DNA of 64,000 nt from Hydrogenophaga sp. (GTDB taxonomy: Bacteria > Pseudomonadota > Gammaproteobacteria > Burkholderiales > Burkholderiaceae_C). The DNA is taken from assembly GCA_018333605.1 (NCBI GenBank), contig JAGXSV010000022.1, positions 48,770 through 112,769 of the forward strand, in the 5' to 3' direction. A program made the translations under genes and the position numbers. Under the pieces are notes generated by a model. That model was not told where the DNA came from, did no database searches, and saw nothing but the letters and a program-made list of their open reading frames with translations. This document shows positions 26,881 through 36,246 of the stretch, in pieces; position 1 is the stretch's first letter; each line of letters opens with the position of its first letter.

Positions 26881-26990
26881 GGGAAGCTGTAAAAAAGCGG
26901 CGCGTCGAACGCGCGCAGCGGTTTCTCAGCATAGCAGCCGACTGCTGTTGCCGCATGACAGGCTGTGCCGCAGCGGCGCCGAGCCCGATT

Positions 26991-27637
26991 TCAGGGCGTG
27001 CCGCGCACCAGGTCGAGCGTGGCGGTCATGCGACCGGCAAACACCAGGTCGAGCTGTGCGCCGGTGCGGCTGTTGTTCACCGTGACGCCGGGTTGTCCGG
27101 CTGGTTGGGTGCCTTTCAGGCGCAGCAGGCCGTCGGGCCACTGAAAGGCCAGACGGGCCTGCATGGGCAGGTAGCCGTCGAGGTAGCGGCGCATCAGCGG
27201 CCCGGCGTGCAGGCGCCAGGTGTGTTCGTCTACCCGTTCCAGGGCTTGGAAGTGAGGTTGATGCAGGCGCTGCCGCCGCGCTTGACCTGGGTCAGTTCCA
27301 CCAGGTGGCCCTGCACCTGGGCGCGCTCCACGCCCTCGGTGGACGCAATTTCAATGCGCTGCATCCGCTGGGGGTTGAAGGCGATCACGATCTTGTCGTT
27401 CGGGTCCAGCTGGTGGTGGCAGGTGCTCAGCCGCACCACGCCGCTGCTCAGGCTGTCGCCGCTGATCGCCACCCGCGAAGCGCAGTGGTAAGCGCCGGGG
27501 TCGGGGCGTTCGCTCAAAAAGCGCAACTCGCCCGCCGGCGCCACGTCGGACAGTTCCAGCGCCTGCGCCGCCAGGGGCAGGGCGAAAACCAACAGCAACA
27601 GCGGGCGATACAGTCGATCGGGGTGGGCAAGGGCCAT
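26991..27637 (-). pseudogene. secreted hypothetical protein split by a frameshift near 27250
   Basis: MALAHPDRLYRPLLLLVFALPLAAQALELSDVAP...GSACINLT(SKPWNG*) continues in another frame as FQALERVDEHTWRLHAGPLMRRYLDGYLPMQARLAFQWPDGLLRLKG...LVRGTP*. Confidence 0.6.
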
Positions 27638-27783
27638 GGCAGGCTCCAGAAAATGCTTGCAACCGGGGGGCTTGTCCCCATGTAATACGGGTTTGGGCTT
27701 CTGAACGGTCCGTTGTTGGACAAATCGGCTCGCCTTGTGTCGATCATTGTGGAACTCCACTGGCCCGTCGGGCTCTTTCTACC

Positions 27784-28164
27784 ATGAATGGTTTTTCTGA
27801 TTTTCTGGGCCGTGTGGTCAGCGGCATTGTCAAACTGGTGTTTGGTCTGGCGCTTGCCATCTTTGTGCTGAGCCTGCTCCTGGCGGTGCTGGCCGTGGTG
27901 CTGGTGGCTTCGGTGTGGTCGCTGCTGACCGGTCGCAAGCCCGCGCCGGTGGTCATGTTCAACCATTTCCGCCAGACTTCGCAGCGTTACGCCGGTGGCG
28001 TCTGGTCCGGGCGTCCCGGAGCCGGCCATCGCGCTGGGCGAGGGGCCGATCTGGGCGACGTGGTGGACGTTCAGGCCCATGAAGTGCCTGAGCCTGCAGC
28101 CTCCGGTAGTGTCGGCGGTGCACCGCGTTCGGTGCACGACCCGGTGGTGCGCACGTTGCCTTGA
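27784..28164 (+). CDS. small membrane protein, hypothetical
   Basis: MNGFSDFLGRVVSGIVKLVFGLALAIFVLSLLLAVLAVVLVASVWSLLTGRKPAPVV... Confidence 0.6.
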   Translation: MNGFSDFLGRVVSGIVKLVFGLALAIFVLSLLLAVLAVVLVASVWSLLTGRKPAPVVMFNHFRQTSQRYAGGVWSGRPGAGHRAGRGADLGDVVDVQAHEVPEPAASGSVGGAPRSVHDPVVRTLP

Positions 28165-28212
28165 AACGGCGGCATCTGTGGCGCTTTTATGCCTGCAGAT
28201 AATGACGACCGT

Positions 28213-29148
28213 TCAGTCTTCTTCAGCCTGTCGGTTTTTTCGCTGGGTCAGTGCCGTTTCGTACAAGGTGTTGCGCGGCTGGCCGGTGATCTCGGCACAC
28301 AGTTTCACGGCGGTTTTCAACGGCAACTCGGCCAGCAACACGTCCAGGGTGCGCTGGGTGGCGGTGTCCAGCGTGCCCGGGCCGGCCTTGTCGGCCGCTT
28401 GCGGGTGCACCAGCAGCACAAATTCGCCGCGCGTGCGGTGGGTGTTGGCCTGCAGCCAGGCCGGGAACGACTCGGCGCTCAGGTGCGCCACCTCTTCAAA
28501 CTGCTTGGTCAGCTCGCGCCCCACGGTCAGCATGCGTTCGCCCAGGGCGGCCAGGTCTTTGGCCAGGGCTTCGATGCGGTGCGGCGCTTCCAGCAGCACG
28601 CAGGCCCGCGTGTCGTCGGCGATGTGCTGCACCTCGCGCTGGCGCTCGGCTGCTTTGGGCGACAAAAAACCGGCGAACACAAACCGGCCATCCCAGCCGC
28701 CGGTGCGGGGCGAGCCCGCCACGCTCAACAGCGCGGTGATGCTGCTCGCGCCCGGAATGGGCACGCAGCGCAGGCCCGCCGCCGTCACGGCCGACACCAG
28801 GCGTGCCCCGGGGTCGCTCACGCCGGGGGTGCCGGCGTCGCTCACATAGGCCACGCGCTGGCCTGCCTGCAGGCGTTGCACCACGGTTTGCGCAGCCTCG
28901 GCCTCGTTGTGTTCGTGCAGCGCCAGCAGCGGCTTGTGCAGCCCGTAGCCCTGCAGCAGACCGGCGGTGTGGCGCGTGTCCTCGCAGGCCACGGTGTCGG
29001 CCAGCGACAGCACCTGCACAGCACGCAGTCCGATGTCGGCCAGGTTGCCGATGGGGGTGGCGACCATGTAGAGCGCGCCCTGCGGATAATGCTGGTGAGC
29101 GGCTGCCTCGCGTGCGGCGGCCAACAGGGATGGGGTACTTGCAGACAA
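28213..29148 (-). CDS. rsmI: 16S rRNA (cytidine(1402)-2'-O)-methyltransferase RsmI
   Basis: LYMVATPIGNLADIGLRAVQVLSLADTVACEDTRHT...VSDAGTPGVSDPGARLV...GWDGRFVFAGFLSPK. Confidence 0.93.
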   Translation of the reverse strand: MSASTPSLLAAAREAAAHQHYPQGALYMVATPIGNLADIGLRAVQVLSLADTVACEDTRHTAGLLQGYGLHKPLLALHEHNEAEAAQTVVQRLQAGQRVAYVSDAGTPGVSDPGARLVSAVTAAGLRCVPIPGASSITALLSVAGSPRTGGWDGRFVFAGFLSPKAAERQREVQHIADDTRACVLLEAPHRIEALAKDLAALGERMLTVGRELTKQFEEVAHLSAESFPAWLQANTHRTRGEFVLLVHPQAADKAGPGTLDTATQRTLDVLLAELPLKTAVKLCAEITGQPRNTLYETALTQRKNRQAEED

Positions 29149-29603
29149 TGTGGTTTTCCAGAAAACAGGGGGCGCCAGAGTCGCAGCCCAACCGGCCCGC
29201 GCGGCCCACCACCAAGGGCATGGGTGACGCCGCAGAAGACATGGCGTTGGCGCATTTGCAACGCCACGGTCTGGCGCTGGTGCAGCGCAATTTCAAAACC
29301 TCGGGCCGGGGCGGCGGCGAGGTCGATTTGATTATGCGCGAGCCCGACGGCACGCTGGTGTTCGTCGAAGTGCGCCAACGCGGCAGCACCCGCCAAGGCG
29401 GGGCGGGTGCCAGTATCACCGCCACCAAACAGCGCCGCATTGTGCTGGCGGCACGGCACTTTTTGCTGCGGCTCGGATCAGAACCCCCATGCCGGTTTGA
29501 TGTGGTGCTGATACAGGGGCAGCTGGCGCCGCCAGCCGGGGCGGCAGGGCTTCTGCACATCGACTGGCTGCGTGCAGCTTTCGATGCGTCCGCAAGCTTT
29601 TGA
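29148..29603 (+). CDS. yraN: YraN family protein (UPF0102)
   Basis: GDAAEDMALAHLQRHGLALVQRNFKTSGRGGGEVDLIMREPDGTLVFVEVRQR; divergent from rsmI. Confidence 0.88.
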   Translation: MWFSRKQGAPESQPNRPARPTTKGMGDAAEDMALAHLQRHGLALVQRNFKTSGRGGGEVDLIMREPDGTLVFVEVRQRGSTRQGGAGASITATKQRRIVLAARHFLLRLGSEPPCRFDVVLIQGQLAPPAGAAGLLHIDWLRAAFDASASF

Positions 29604-29631
29604 TCCACCCCCTGACCGCTATGATCACCCC

Positions 29632-30252
29632 ATGCTTTTGCAACGAATACAACAACAATTCATCGACAGTGCCGACCTGAAGTACCAGTGTGCGCAGTCA
29701 CTTGCCCCGGTGGTCGAGGCGGGCACCATGGCGGTCTTGGTCAGTGTCACGGGCGGCGGCAAGGTGCTGGCCTGCGGCAACGGTGCATCGGCTGCTGCGG
29801 CGCAGCACTTTGCGGCCAGCTTCATGGGCCGCTACGACCGCGAACGCCCCGAACTGGCCGCGTTTTCGCTCTCGGCCGACGCCGCCGTGCTCACCGGCAT
29901 TGCCAACGACTTTGATGCCCGTGCCGTGTACGCCCGACAGGTGCGCGCGCTGGGCCAGGCGGGTGACGTGTTGCTGGTGTTGTCCACCAGCGGCAATTCA
30001 GGCAACCTGCTGGCCGCAGTGGAAGCGGCGCACGAGCGCGACATGACTGTGGTGGCCCTCACCGGCGGGCGCGGTGGCCGGCTGGCGCAAATGCTGCGCG
30101 ATACCGATGTGCTGGTGTGTGTGCCCCACGACGTGCCCGCCCGGATTCTGGAGGTGCATCACATGGTGTTGCACTGTATTTGCGACGGTGTGGATGCCCA
30201 ACTGCTGGGCCTGCCCGACGTGTTGAGCAACGAACAGGAGAGTCCTGCATGA
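29632..30252 (+). CDS. diaA: SIS-domain protein, DiaA/GmhA-like
   Basis: SVTGGGKVLACGNGASAAAAQHFAASFMGRYDRERPELAAFSLSADAAVLTGIANDF...LVLSTSGNSGNLL. Confidence 0.85.
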   Translation: MLLQRIQQQFIDSADLKYQCAQSLAPVVEAGTMAVLVSVTGGGKVLACGNGASAAAAQHFAASFMGRYDRERPELAAFSLSADAAVLTGIANDFDARAVYARQVRALGQAGDVLLVLSTSGNSGNLLAAVEAAHERDMTVVALTGGRGGRLAQMLRDTDVLVCVPHDVPARILEVHHMVLHCICDGVDAQLLGLPDVLSNEQESPA

Positions 30253-30908
30253 TGTCTTTGAAGCCAAACCGCTGGAGCCGCGTTGCGGCCACCACCCTGA
30301 CCGCGGTGCTGCTTGGTGCTGCGGTGTCGGCCTGCGCCCCCCTGATTGTGGGTGGCGCCATGACCGGCGCTTTGGTGGCCACCGACCGTCGCACCTCGGG
30401 CGCCCAACTGGAAGACAAGGGCATTGAGTTGCGTGCGGCCAACCGCCTGCGCGAGCGAATCGGCCAGCGCGGCAATGTGTCGGTCACCAGCTACAACCGC
30501 CAGGTGCTGTTGACCGGCGAGGTGGCCAGCGAGCAAGACAAGGCGCTGGCCGAAACCATTGTGGCGGGCGTTGAAAACGTGCGCAGCATCGTCAACGAGC
30601 TGGGTGTTTTGGGCGCCTCTTCGCTTACCCAGCGCTCGTCAGACACCTTGGTGACTGGTCGGGTGAAGGCCGCCATGATCGATGCCCGCGACCTGTCGGC
30701 GTCTGCCGTGAAAGTGGTCACCAGCCGCGGCACGGTGTACCTGATGGGCCGCCTGACCCAGCGCGAAGCCGACCGCGCCACCGAAATCACCCGCAACACC
30801 CAGGGCGTTCAGCGCGTGGTGCGGGTGCTGGAAATCATCAGTGAAGAAGAGTTGGCCCGCCTGCTGCCCAAGCCGTCTCAAAACGAAAAAGCGGCGCCCG
30901 CCAAGTAA
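30249..30908 (+). CDS. BON-domain lipoprotein (DolP/YraP-like)
   Basis: Lipobox-like LGAAVSAC, two BON repeats (VSVTSYNRQVLLTGEV; VKVVTSRGTVYLMGRL). Confidence 0.88.
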   Translation: MMSLKPNRWSRVAATTLTAVLLGAAVSACAPLIVGGAMTGALVATDRRTSGAQLEDKGIELRAANRLRERIGQRGNVSVTSYNRQVLLTGEVASEQDKALAETIVAGVENVRSIVNELGVLGASSLTQRSSDTLVTGRVKAAMIDARDLSASAVKVVTSRGTVYLMGRLTQREADRATEITRNTQGVQRVVRVLEIISEEELARLLPKPSQNEKAAPAK

Positions 30909-30981
30909 GCCCAAGGGCCTCGCAGCGCAGGTCCCGGCAGCACCGGCGTGAGCCGGCGCCCAGCGCGCACAACCGGGGGAT

Positions 30982-31884
30982 TTACCTCAGTCTTTTGATC
31001 AGGCTGGACGTGTCCAGCCGCTGGCCGCCCATGGCTTGCACGTCGGCGTAAAACTGGTCCACCAGTGCCGTCACCGGCAGGCGGGCGCCGTTGCGCCGGG
31101 CCTCTTCCAGCACCAGACCCAGGTCTTTGCGCATCCAGTCCACGGCGAAACCGAAATCAAACTGGTCAGCCACCATGGTCTTCCCTCGGTTGTCGAGCTG
31201 CCAGCTTTGTGCGGCGCCTTTGCCGATCACGTCCAGCACCTGGTTCATGTCCAGCCCGGCCTTCTGACCGAAGGCGATCGCTTCTGACAGGCCTTGTACC
31301 AGTCCGGCAATGCAGATCTGGTTGACCATTTTGGTCAGCTGACCGGCGCCGCTGGATCCCATGAGGGTGAAGGCGCGCGCAAACGCCAGCGCCACCGGTG
31401 TAACGGATTCAAACACCTGCTCGTCGCCACCGCACATCACGGTCAGGGCGCCGTTTTGCGCACCGGCCTGACCGCCCGAGACGGGTGCGTCGATGAACGA
31501 CAGGCCCAGGTTTTTGGCCGCACCGTACAACTCGCGCGCCACGTTGGCCGACGCTGTGGTGTGGTCCACGAGCACGGCACCCGGCTGCATGCCGGCGAAA
31601 GCGCCCTGGGCGCCCAGCGTGATGGCGCGCAGGTCGTCGTCGTTGCCGACACAGGCAAACACGATGTCCGCGCCCATTGCCGCCTCGCGCGGCGTGCTCC
31701 TGGCGGCGCCACCAAACTCGGTGACCCAGGCCTGGGCCTTGGCCGGTGAGCGGTTGTAGACCGTCACCGCGTGCCCGGCCTTCGCCAGATGCCCGGCCAT
31801 CGGAAAACCCATGACACCCAGACCCAGGAACGCGACCTTTTTCGGCGCAACGGATTCGTAGGTTTTGGTGGCGATGCTGCTCAT
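30982..31884 (-). CDS. NAD(P)-dependent oxidoreductase (3-hydroxyisobutyrate dehydrogenase family)
   Basis: KVAFLGLGVMGFPMAGHLAKAGHAVTVYNRSPAKA...IDAPVSGGQAGAQNGALTVMCGG. Confidence 0.9.
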   Translation of the reverse strand: MSSIATKTYESVAPKKVAFLGLGVMGFPMAGHLAKAGHAVTVYNRSPAKAQAWVTEFGGAARSTPREAAMGADIVFACVGNDDDLRAITLGAQGAFAGMQPGAVLVDHTTASANVARELYGAAKNLGLSFIDAPVSGGQAGAQNGALTVMCGGDEQVFESVTPVALAFARAFTLMGSSGAGQLTKMVNQICIAGLVQGLSEAIAFGQKAGLDMNQVLDVIGKGAAQSWQLDNRGKTMVADQFDFGFAVDWMRKDLGLVLEEARRNGARLPVTALVDQFYADVQAMGGQRLDTSSLIKRLR

Positions 31885-31916
31885 GGTGGATATCCTGCAG
31901 GAGAGAGGGGGCGTTG

Positions 31917-31998
31917 TTCCGGAACGCGGTGGAACCGGCTTTGCCGGACCACTCGCGTGGCCCCCTTGAGGGGGTGAGGCGCCCTTCGGCGCGGCGCG
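31917..31998 (-). repeat. modular GC-rich intergenic repeat (family B)
   Basis: GGAACCGGCTTTGCCGGACCACTCGCGTGGCCCCCTTGAGGGGGTGAGGCGCCCTTCGGCGCGGCGCGGGGG; several short palindromes in series. Confidence 0.5.
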
Positions 31999-32009
31999 GG
32001 GGTGTTTCT

Positions 32010-33146
32010 CTAGACGATCGTGAGGTGTTCGGTGCCTGCGGCGAGATCCAGTGTCTTGGCGCGCTGACTGTTGAGCTTGATCTGAAGGCGCAGATCGTTC
32101 AACGAGTCGGCGTTGCGCAGTGCGTCTTCAAACGTGATGAGATTGGCTTCGAAGGCGTGGAACAAGGCCTGGTCGAAGGTCTGCATGCCCATCTGGGTGC
32201 TCTTTTTCATGATCTCCTTGATTTCAGCGACATCGCCCTTGAAGATCAGGTCGGCGACCAGCGGTGAGTTGAGCATGATCTCCACGGCCGCGTGACGCCC
32301 CTTGTTGTCCTGGCGCGGGATCAGACGCTGTGACACCAGGGCGCGCAGGTTGAGCGACAGGTCCATCAGCAACTGCGCGCGGCGGTCTTCGGGGAAGAAG
32401 TTGATGATGCGGTCCAGCGCCTGGTTGGCGCTGTTGGCGTGCAGCGTGGCCAGACACAGGTGCCCGGTTTCAGAGAACTGGATCGCATGTTCCATGGTTT
32501 CACGGTCGCGGATCTCGCCCATCAGGATCACGTCGGGCGCCTGGCGCAGCGTGTTCTTCAGCGCCGCCTCCCAGCTGTCGGTGTCCAGGCCCACCTCGCG
32601 TTGCGTCACCACGCAGTTCTTGTGCGGGTGCACGAATTCCACCGGGTCTTCAATGGTGATGATATGCCCCTGGGTGTGTTCGTTGCGCCAGTCGACCATG
32701 GCCGCCAGTGAGGTGGATTTGCCCGAACCGGTGGCGCCCACGATGATGCACAGGCCGCGTTTTGAGAGCACCACATCCTTCAGCACCTGCGGCAGACCCA
32801 GCTTGTCGATGGTGGGCAGCACGGCCGGAATGGTTCGCAGCACCATGCCGACCTTGCCTTGCTGGATGAATGCGCTGACCCGGAAGCGGCCGATGGACGG
32901 CGGCGAGATGGCGAAGTTGCATTCTTTGGTGCGCTCAAACTCCGCCGCCTGCTTGTCGTTCATGATCGCGCGGGCCAGCGCCAGCGTGTGCGTGGCATTC
33001 AGCGGCTGCGGTGACACTTTGACCACCTTGCCATCGACCTTGATCGCGGGCGGGAAGTCGGCCGTGATGAACAGGTCGCTGCCCGTGCGGCTCACCATGA
33101 GCTTGAGCAAGTCGTTGATGAACTTGGATGCCTGGTCGCGTTCCAT
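32010..33146 (-). CDS. pilU: type IV pilus PilT/PilU-type ATPase
   Basis: GATGSGKSTSLAAMVDWRNEH, QAPDVILMGEIRDRETME; downstream of pilT. Confidence 0.9.
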   Translation of the reverse strand: MERDQASKFINDLLKLMVSRTGSDLFITADFPPAIKVDGKVVKVSPQPLNATHTLALARAIMNDKQAAEFERTKECNFAISPPSIGRFRVSAFIQQGKVGMVLRTIPAVLPTIDKLGLPQVLKDVVLSKRGLCIIVGATGSGKSTSLAAMVDWRNEHTQGHIITIEDPVEFVHPHKNCVVTQREVGLDTDSWEAALKNTLRQAPDVILMGEIRDRETMEHAIQFSETGHLCLATLHANSANQALDRIINFFPEDRRAQLLMDLSLNLRALVSQRLIPRQDNKGRHAAVEIMLNSPLVADLIFKGDVAEIKEIMKKSTQMGMQTFDQALFHAFEANLITFEDALRNADSLNDLRLQIKLNSQRAKTLDLAAGTEHLTIV

Positions 33147-33269
33147 GAGGAATTACCTTTTCGTTCTCAGTGTCTGCATTCTGAAGTGAGGGCGGCGCGG
33201 GAGCGCAGAACTGGCGTGCCCCCGTGCGGCCGGCGACCAGGCGCATCGCGCCATTGACGGGGTGTCTGT

Positions 33270-34313
33270 CTAGCCAGGAAAATTCTCCGGGATCTTTGCT
33301 TTGCTGCGCGCTTCGGCCGGGCTGATCACGTTGCGCTTGACCAGTTCGGAAAGGTTCTGGTCCAGCGTCTGCATGCCCACGTTGTTGCCGGTCTGGATGG
33401 CCGAATACATCTGCGCCACCTTGGCTTCACGGATCAGGTTGCGAATGGCGCTGGTACCCAGCATGATCTCGTGCGCCGCAACACGGCCGCTGCCGTCCTT
33501 GACTTTGCACAGCGTTTGCGAGATCACGGCCACCAGCGACTCTGACAGCATGGCGCGGACCATGTCCTTTTCCTCGGCCGGGAACACGTCAATGATCCGG
33601 TCAATGGTCTTGGCCGCACTGGAGGTGTGCAGCGTGCCGAACACCAGGTGGCCGGTTTCGGCCGCCGTCATGGCCAGTCTGATGGTTTCCAGATCGCGCA
33701 TCTCACCGACCAGAATCGCGTCCGGGTCTTCGCGCAGGGCGGAGCGCAAGGCGTTGGAAAAGCTCAGGGTGTGGGGCCCCACCTCGCGCTGGTTCACCAG
33801 GCATTTTTTCGACTCGTGCACAAATTCCACCGGGTCTTCGACGGTCAGGATGTGGCCATACTCGGTTTCGTTGAGGTGATTCACCATGCCCGCCAGCGTG
33901 GTTGATTTGCCCGAGCCGGTGGGCCCGGTCACAAGCACGAGGCCACGTGGGCGCAGGGCCAGTTCGCCGAAAATCTTCGGGGCATTGAGTTGTTCCAGCG
34001 TGAGAATCTTGCTCGGGATGGTCCGGAACACGGCACCCGCACCACGGTTGTGGTTGAACGCGTTCACCCGGAAGCGGGCCAGGCCATCAATCTCGAACGA
34101 AAAATCCACCTCCAGGAATTCCTCGTAATGCTTGCGCTGGTTGTCGTTCATGATGTCGTACACCATGCTGTGGACCTGCTTGTGCTCCAGTGGTTCGACG
34201 TTGATGCGGCGGACGTCCCCGTGCACCCGTATCATCGGTGGCAGTCCCGCCGAAAGGTGCAAGTCGGAAGCTTTGTTCTTGACGCTGAAGGCGAGCAGTT
34301 GGGTAATGTCCAT
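33270..34313 (-). CDS. pilT: type IV pilus twitching motility protein PilT
   Basis: MDITQLLAFSVKNKASDLHLSAGLPPMIRVHGDVRRIN...GPTGSGKSTTLAGMV...REDPDAILVGEMRDLETI. Confidence 0.94.
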   Translation of the reverse strand: MDITQLLAFSVKNKASDLHLSAGLPPMIRVHGDVRRINVEPLEHKQVHSMVYDIMNDNQRKHYEEFLEVDFSFEIDGLARFRVNAFNHNRGAGAVFRTIPSKILTLEQLNAPKIFGELALRPRGLVLVTGPTGSGKSTTLAGMVNHLNETEYGHILTVEDPVEFVHESKKCLVNQREVGPHTLSFSNALRSALREDPDAILVGEMRDLETIRLAMTAAETGHLVFGTLHTSSAAKTIDRIIDVFPAEEKDMVRAMLSESLVAVISQTLCKVKDGSGRVAAHEIMLGTSAIRNLIREAKVAQMYSAIQTGNNVGMQTLDQNLSELVKRNVISPAEARSKAKIPENFPG

Positions 34314-34344
34314 CCCGGGGTTCCGTACGGTGTTGGTATGACGG

Positions 34345-35055
34345 GTGATTATGACGACGATTGAAGGCAATCTCCTAGGGGTCCGCACGCGGATCACGCA
34401 AGCCTGCGCACGAGCAGGACGCGATGCAACCGACGTGAAGTTGCTGGCGGTTTCCAAGACCTTTGCCCCCGCCGCAGTGACCGAAGCCTTGGCTGCGGGC
34501 CAGCACGCGTTCGGTGAAAACTACATTCAGGAAGGGGTGGAAAAAATCCTGTCCCTGCGTGCCTCGCACCCCGCTGCGGCGCTGGAGTGGCATTGCATCG
34601 GACCGGTGCAGAGCAACAAGACCAGGCTCGTGGCCGGCCATTTCGACTGGGTGCAGTCGGTCGACCGGCTCAAGATTGCCCAGCGCCTGAGTGAGCAGCG
34701 ACCGGTGGAGATGCCGCCGCTGCAGGTGTGTCTGCAGGTGAACGTGGACGGTGGGCCCACCAAATCGGGCGTGGCGCCGGCCGAACTGCCGGCGCTGGCC
34801 ATGGCCGTGGCTGCGCTGCCCCGTCTGACGCTGCGGGGGCTGATGTGCATTCCCGAGCCCGCGGACACTTTTGAAGCCGAGCAGGCGGTGTTTTTGCAGG
34901 CCAAAGCCTTGTTCGATGACCTGAAGGCGCGCGGCCTTGCGCTGGACACCCTGTCCATGGGCATGAGCGACGATCTGGATGCGGCGGTGGCTGCAGGGTC
35001 TACCATGGTGCGGGTGGGACGGGCGATTTTTGGCAGCCGGGCCCCGCGGGCTTGA
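34345..35055 (+). CDS. YggS family pyridoxal phosphate-dependent protein (PLP homeostasis)
   Basis: LLAVSKTFAPAAVTEALAAGQHAFGENYIQEGVEK...WHCIGPVQSNK...LSMGMSDDLDAAVAAGSTMVRVGRAIFG. Confidence 0.93.
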   Translation: MIMTTIEGNLLGVRTRITQACARAGRDATDVKLLAVSKTFAPAAVTEALAAGQHAFGENYIQEGVEKILSLRASHPAAALEWHCIGPVQSNKTRLVAGHFDWVQSVDRLKIAQRLSEQRPVEMPPLQVCLQVNVDGGPTKSGVAPAELPALAMAVAALPRLTLRGLMCIPEPADTFEAEQAVFLQAKALFDDLKARGLALDTLSMGMSDDLDAAVAAGSTMVRVGRAIFGSRAPRA

Positions 35056-35061
35056 GCCGGC

Positions 35062-35643
35062 TTATTGGCCCGGTACCTTGCCCGGCTTGACCGCACGGCA
35101 GTCGCCGGACAACCATTTGCCTTGACCGTCCAGGGTCACTGTCTCTGCCTTGCCCTGGCGGGTGGTGTTCATCACCATTTTCATGCTGTAGGCGGTGTCG
35201 CCGCTGAAGGTGTAGGTGCCTTCGCCATTGGACGGTGGGTTCTTGCACACAAAGCGCATGTTCAAGGTGTTGCCGGAGCGCGAAGCCACCGAGTTCGTGC
35301 ACTCCCCTTCGGTCGGGCTGGGCAGGTCGCTGCGTGCCGCCATCTCGGGGGTGATGCAGACCTTCATGACCATGCCACCTCCTGCGCCCGCTTGCGGCAG
35401 GGTCATGCCCTGCTGGCCCAGCATGGCTTCCATGTGCTTGCGCTGCGCGGGCGGTAGCTGGGCCATCTGTTTGTGCATCTCGGTCATGGCCTGATCCATT
35501 GGCGGGCTGCCGCCCATCTTCTGGTGGATTTCCCACAAGCCGGGTTTGATGCTTTGGGCGCTGGCCGCCGTGGCGCAGACCAGCAGGGCGGTACACAGGG
35601 TGGCGGTTTTGAGCATGGCGGAACTCCAGTGATCTGGATTCAT
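35062..35643 (-). CDS. DUF3617 domain-containing protein
   Basis: Signal peptide; KPGLWEIHQKMGGSPPMDQAM...CITPEMAAR...YTFSGDTAYSMKMVMNTTRQGK. Confidence 0.8.
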   Translation of the reverse strand: MNPDHWSSAMLKTATLCTALLVCATAASAQSIKPGLWEIHQKMGGSPPMDQAMTEMHKQMAQLPPAQRKHMEAMLGQQGMTLPQAGAGGGMVMKVCITPEMAARSDLPSPTEGECTNSVASRSGNTLNMRFVCKNPPSNGEGTYTFSGDTAYSMKMVMNTTRQGKAETVTLDGQGKWLSGDCRAVKPGKVPGQ

Positions 35644-35665
35644 TGTCGTCCCGCTTGCCGGCTTT

Positions 35666-36139
35666 TCAAAGCGGCAGCCGCGTGCTGTTTTTCACCTCTT
35701 CCATCACCGCATAGGTGCGCGTTTCGCGCACCCCGGGCAGCTGCCAGAGCACACGGCCGGCAAAGTCGCGGTAGGCGGCCATGTCGGCCATGCGGGTTTT
35801 GAGCAGGTAGTCGAATCCGCCGGCCACCATGTGGCATTCCATGATCGTGTCGTGCGCCTGCACGGCGGCTTTGAACTCATCAAACACGGTGTGTGTGGTG
35901 CGGTCCAGCGACACTTCCACAAAAACCATCATGCCCCGGCCCAGCTTGAGCGGGTTCAGCCGGGCTTCGAAGCCCAAAATGTAGCCGTCGCGCAGCAGCC
36001 GCTGGGTGCGCGCGAGCACGGCGGTGGGCGAGAGCGCCACGGCCTCGGCCAGCTTCAGGTTGGCGATGCGGCCGTCGGTCTGAAGTACCTTCAAAATGCG
36101 CAGGTCAATGCGGTCGAGTTCGTGGCTGGTTTCGGTCAT
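35666..36139 (-). CDS. Lrp/AsnC family transcriptional regulator (probable putA regulator)
   Basis: ELDRIDLRILKVLQTDGRIANLKLAEAVALSPTAVLARTQRLLRDG; divergent from putA. Confidence 0.9.
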   Translation of the reverse strand: MTETSHELDRIDLRILKVLQTDGRIANLKLAEAVALSPTAVLARTQRLLRDGYILGFEARLNPLKLGRGMMVFVEVSLDRTTHTVFDEFKAAVQAHDTIMECHMVAGGFDYLLKTRMADMAAYRDFAGRVLWQLPGVRETRTYAVMEEVKNSTRLPL

Positions 36140-36246
36140 GGGTAGTGAATTATCCGGTCAGATGAAAAAAATACAGAGAAAAATTCGCCAGTGTGGCGAT
36201 CACCATCACGCCATTCACCAACACCAGCCAATGTCCGGAGACCGCC

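Noticed and set aside
28213-30908. rsmI-yraN-diaA-BON lipoprotein cluster as a novel system
   Set aside because: This is a known conserved proteobacterial gene neighbourhood; the overlapping divergent starts of rsmI and yraN at 29148 are unremarkable.
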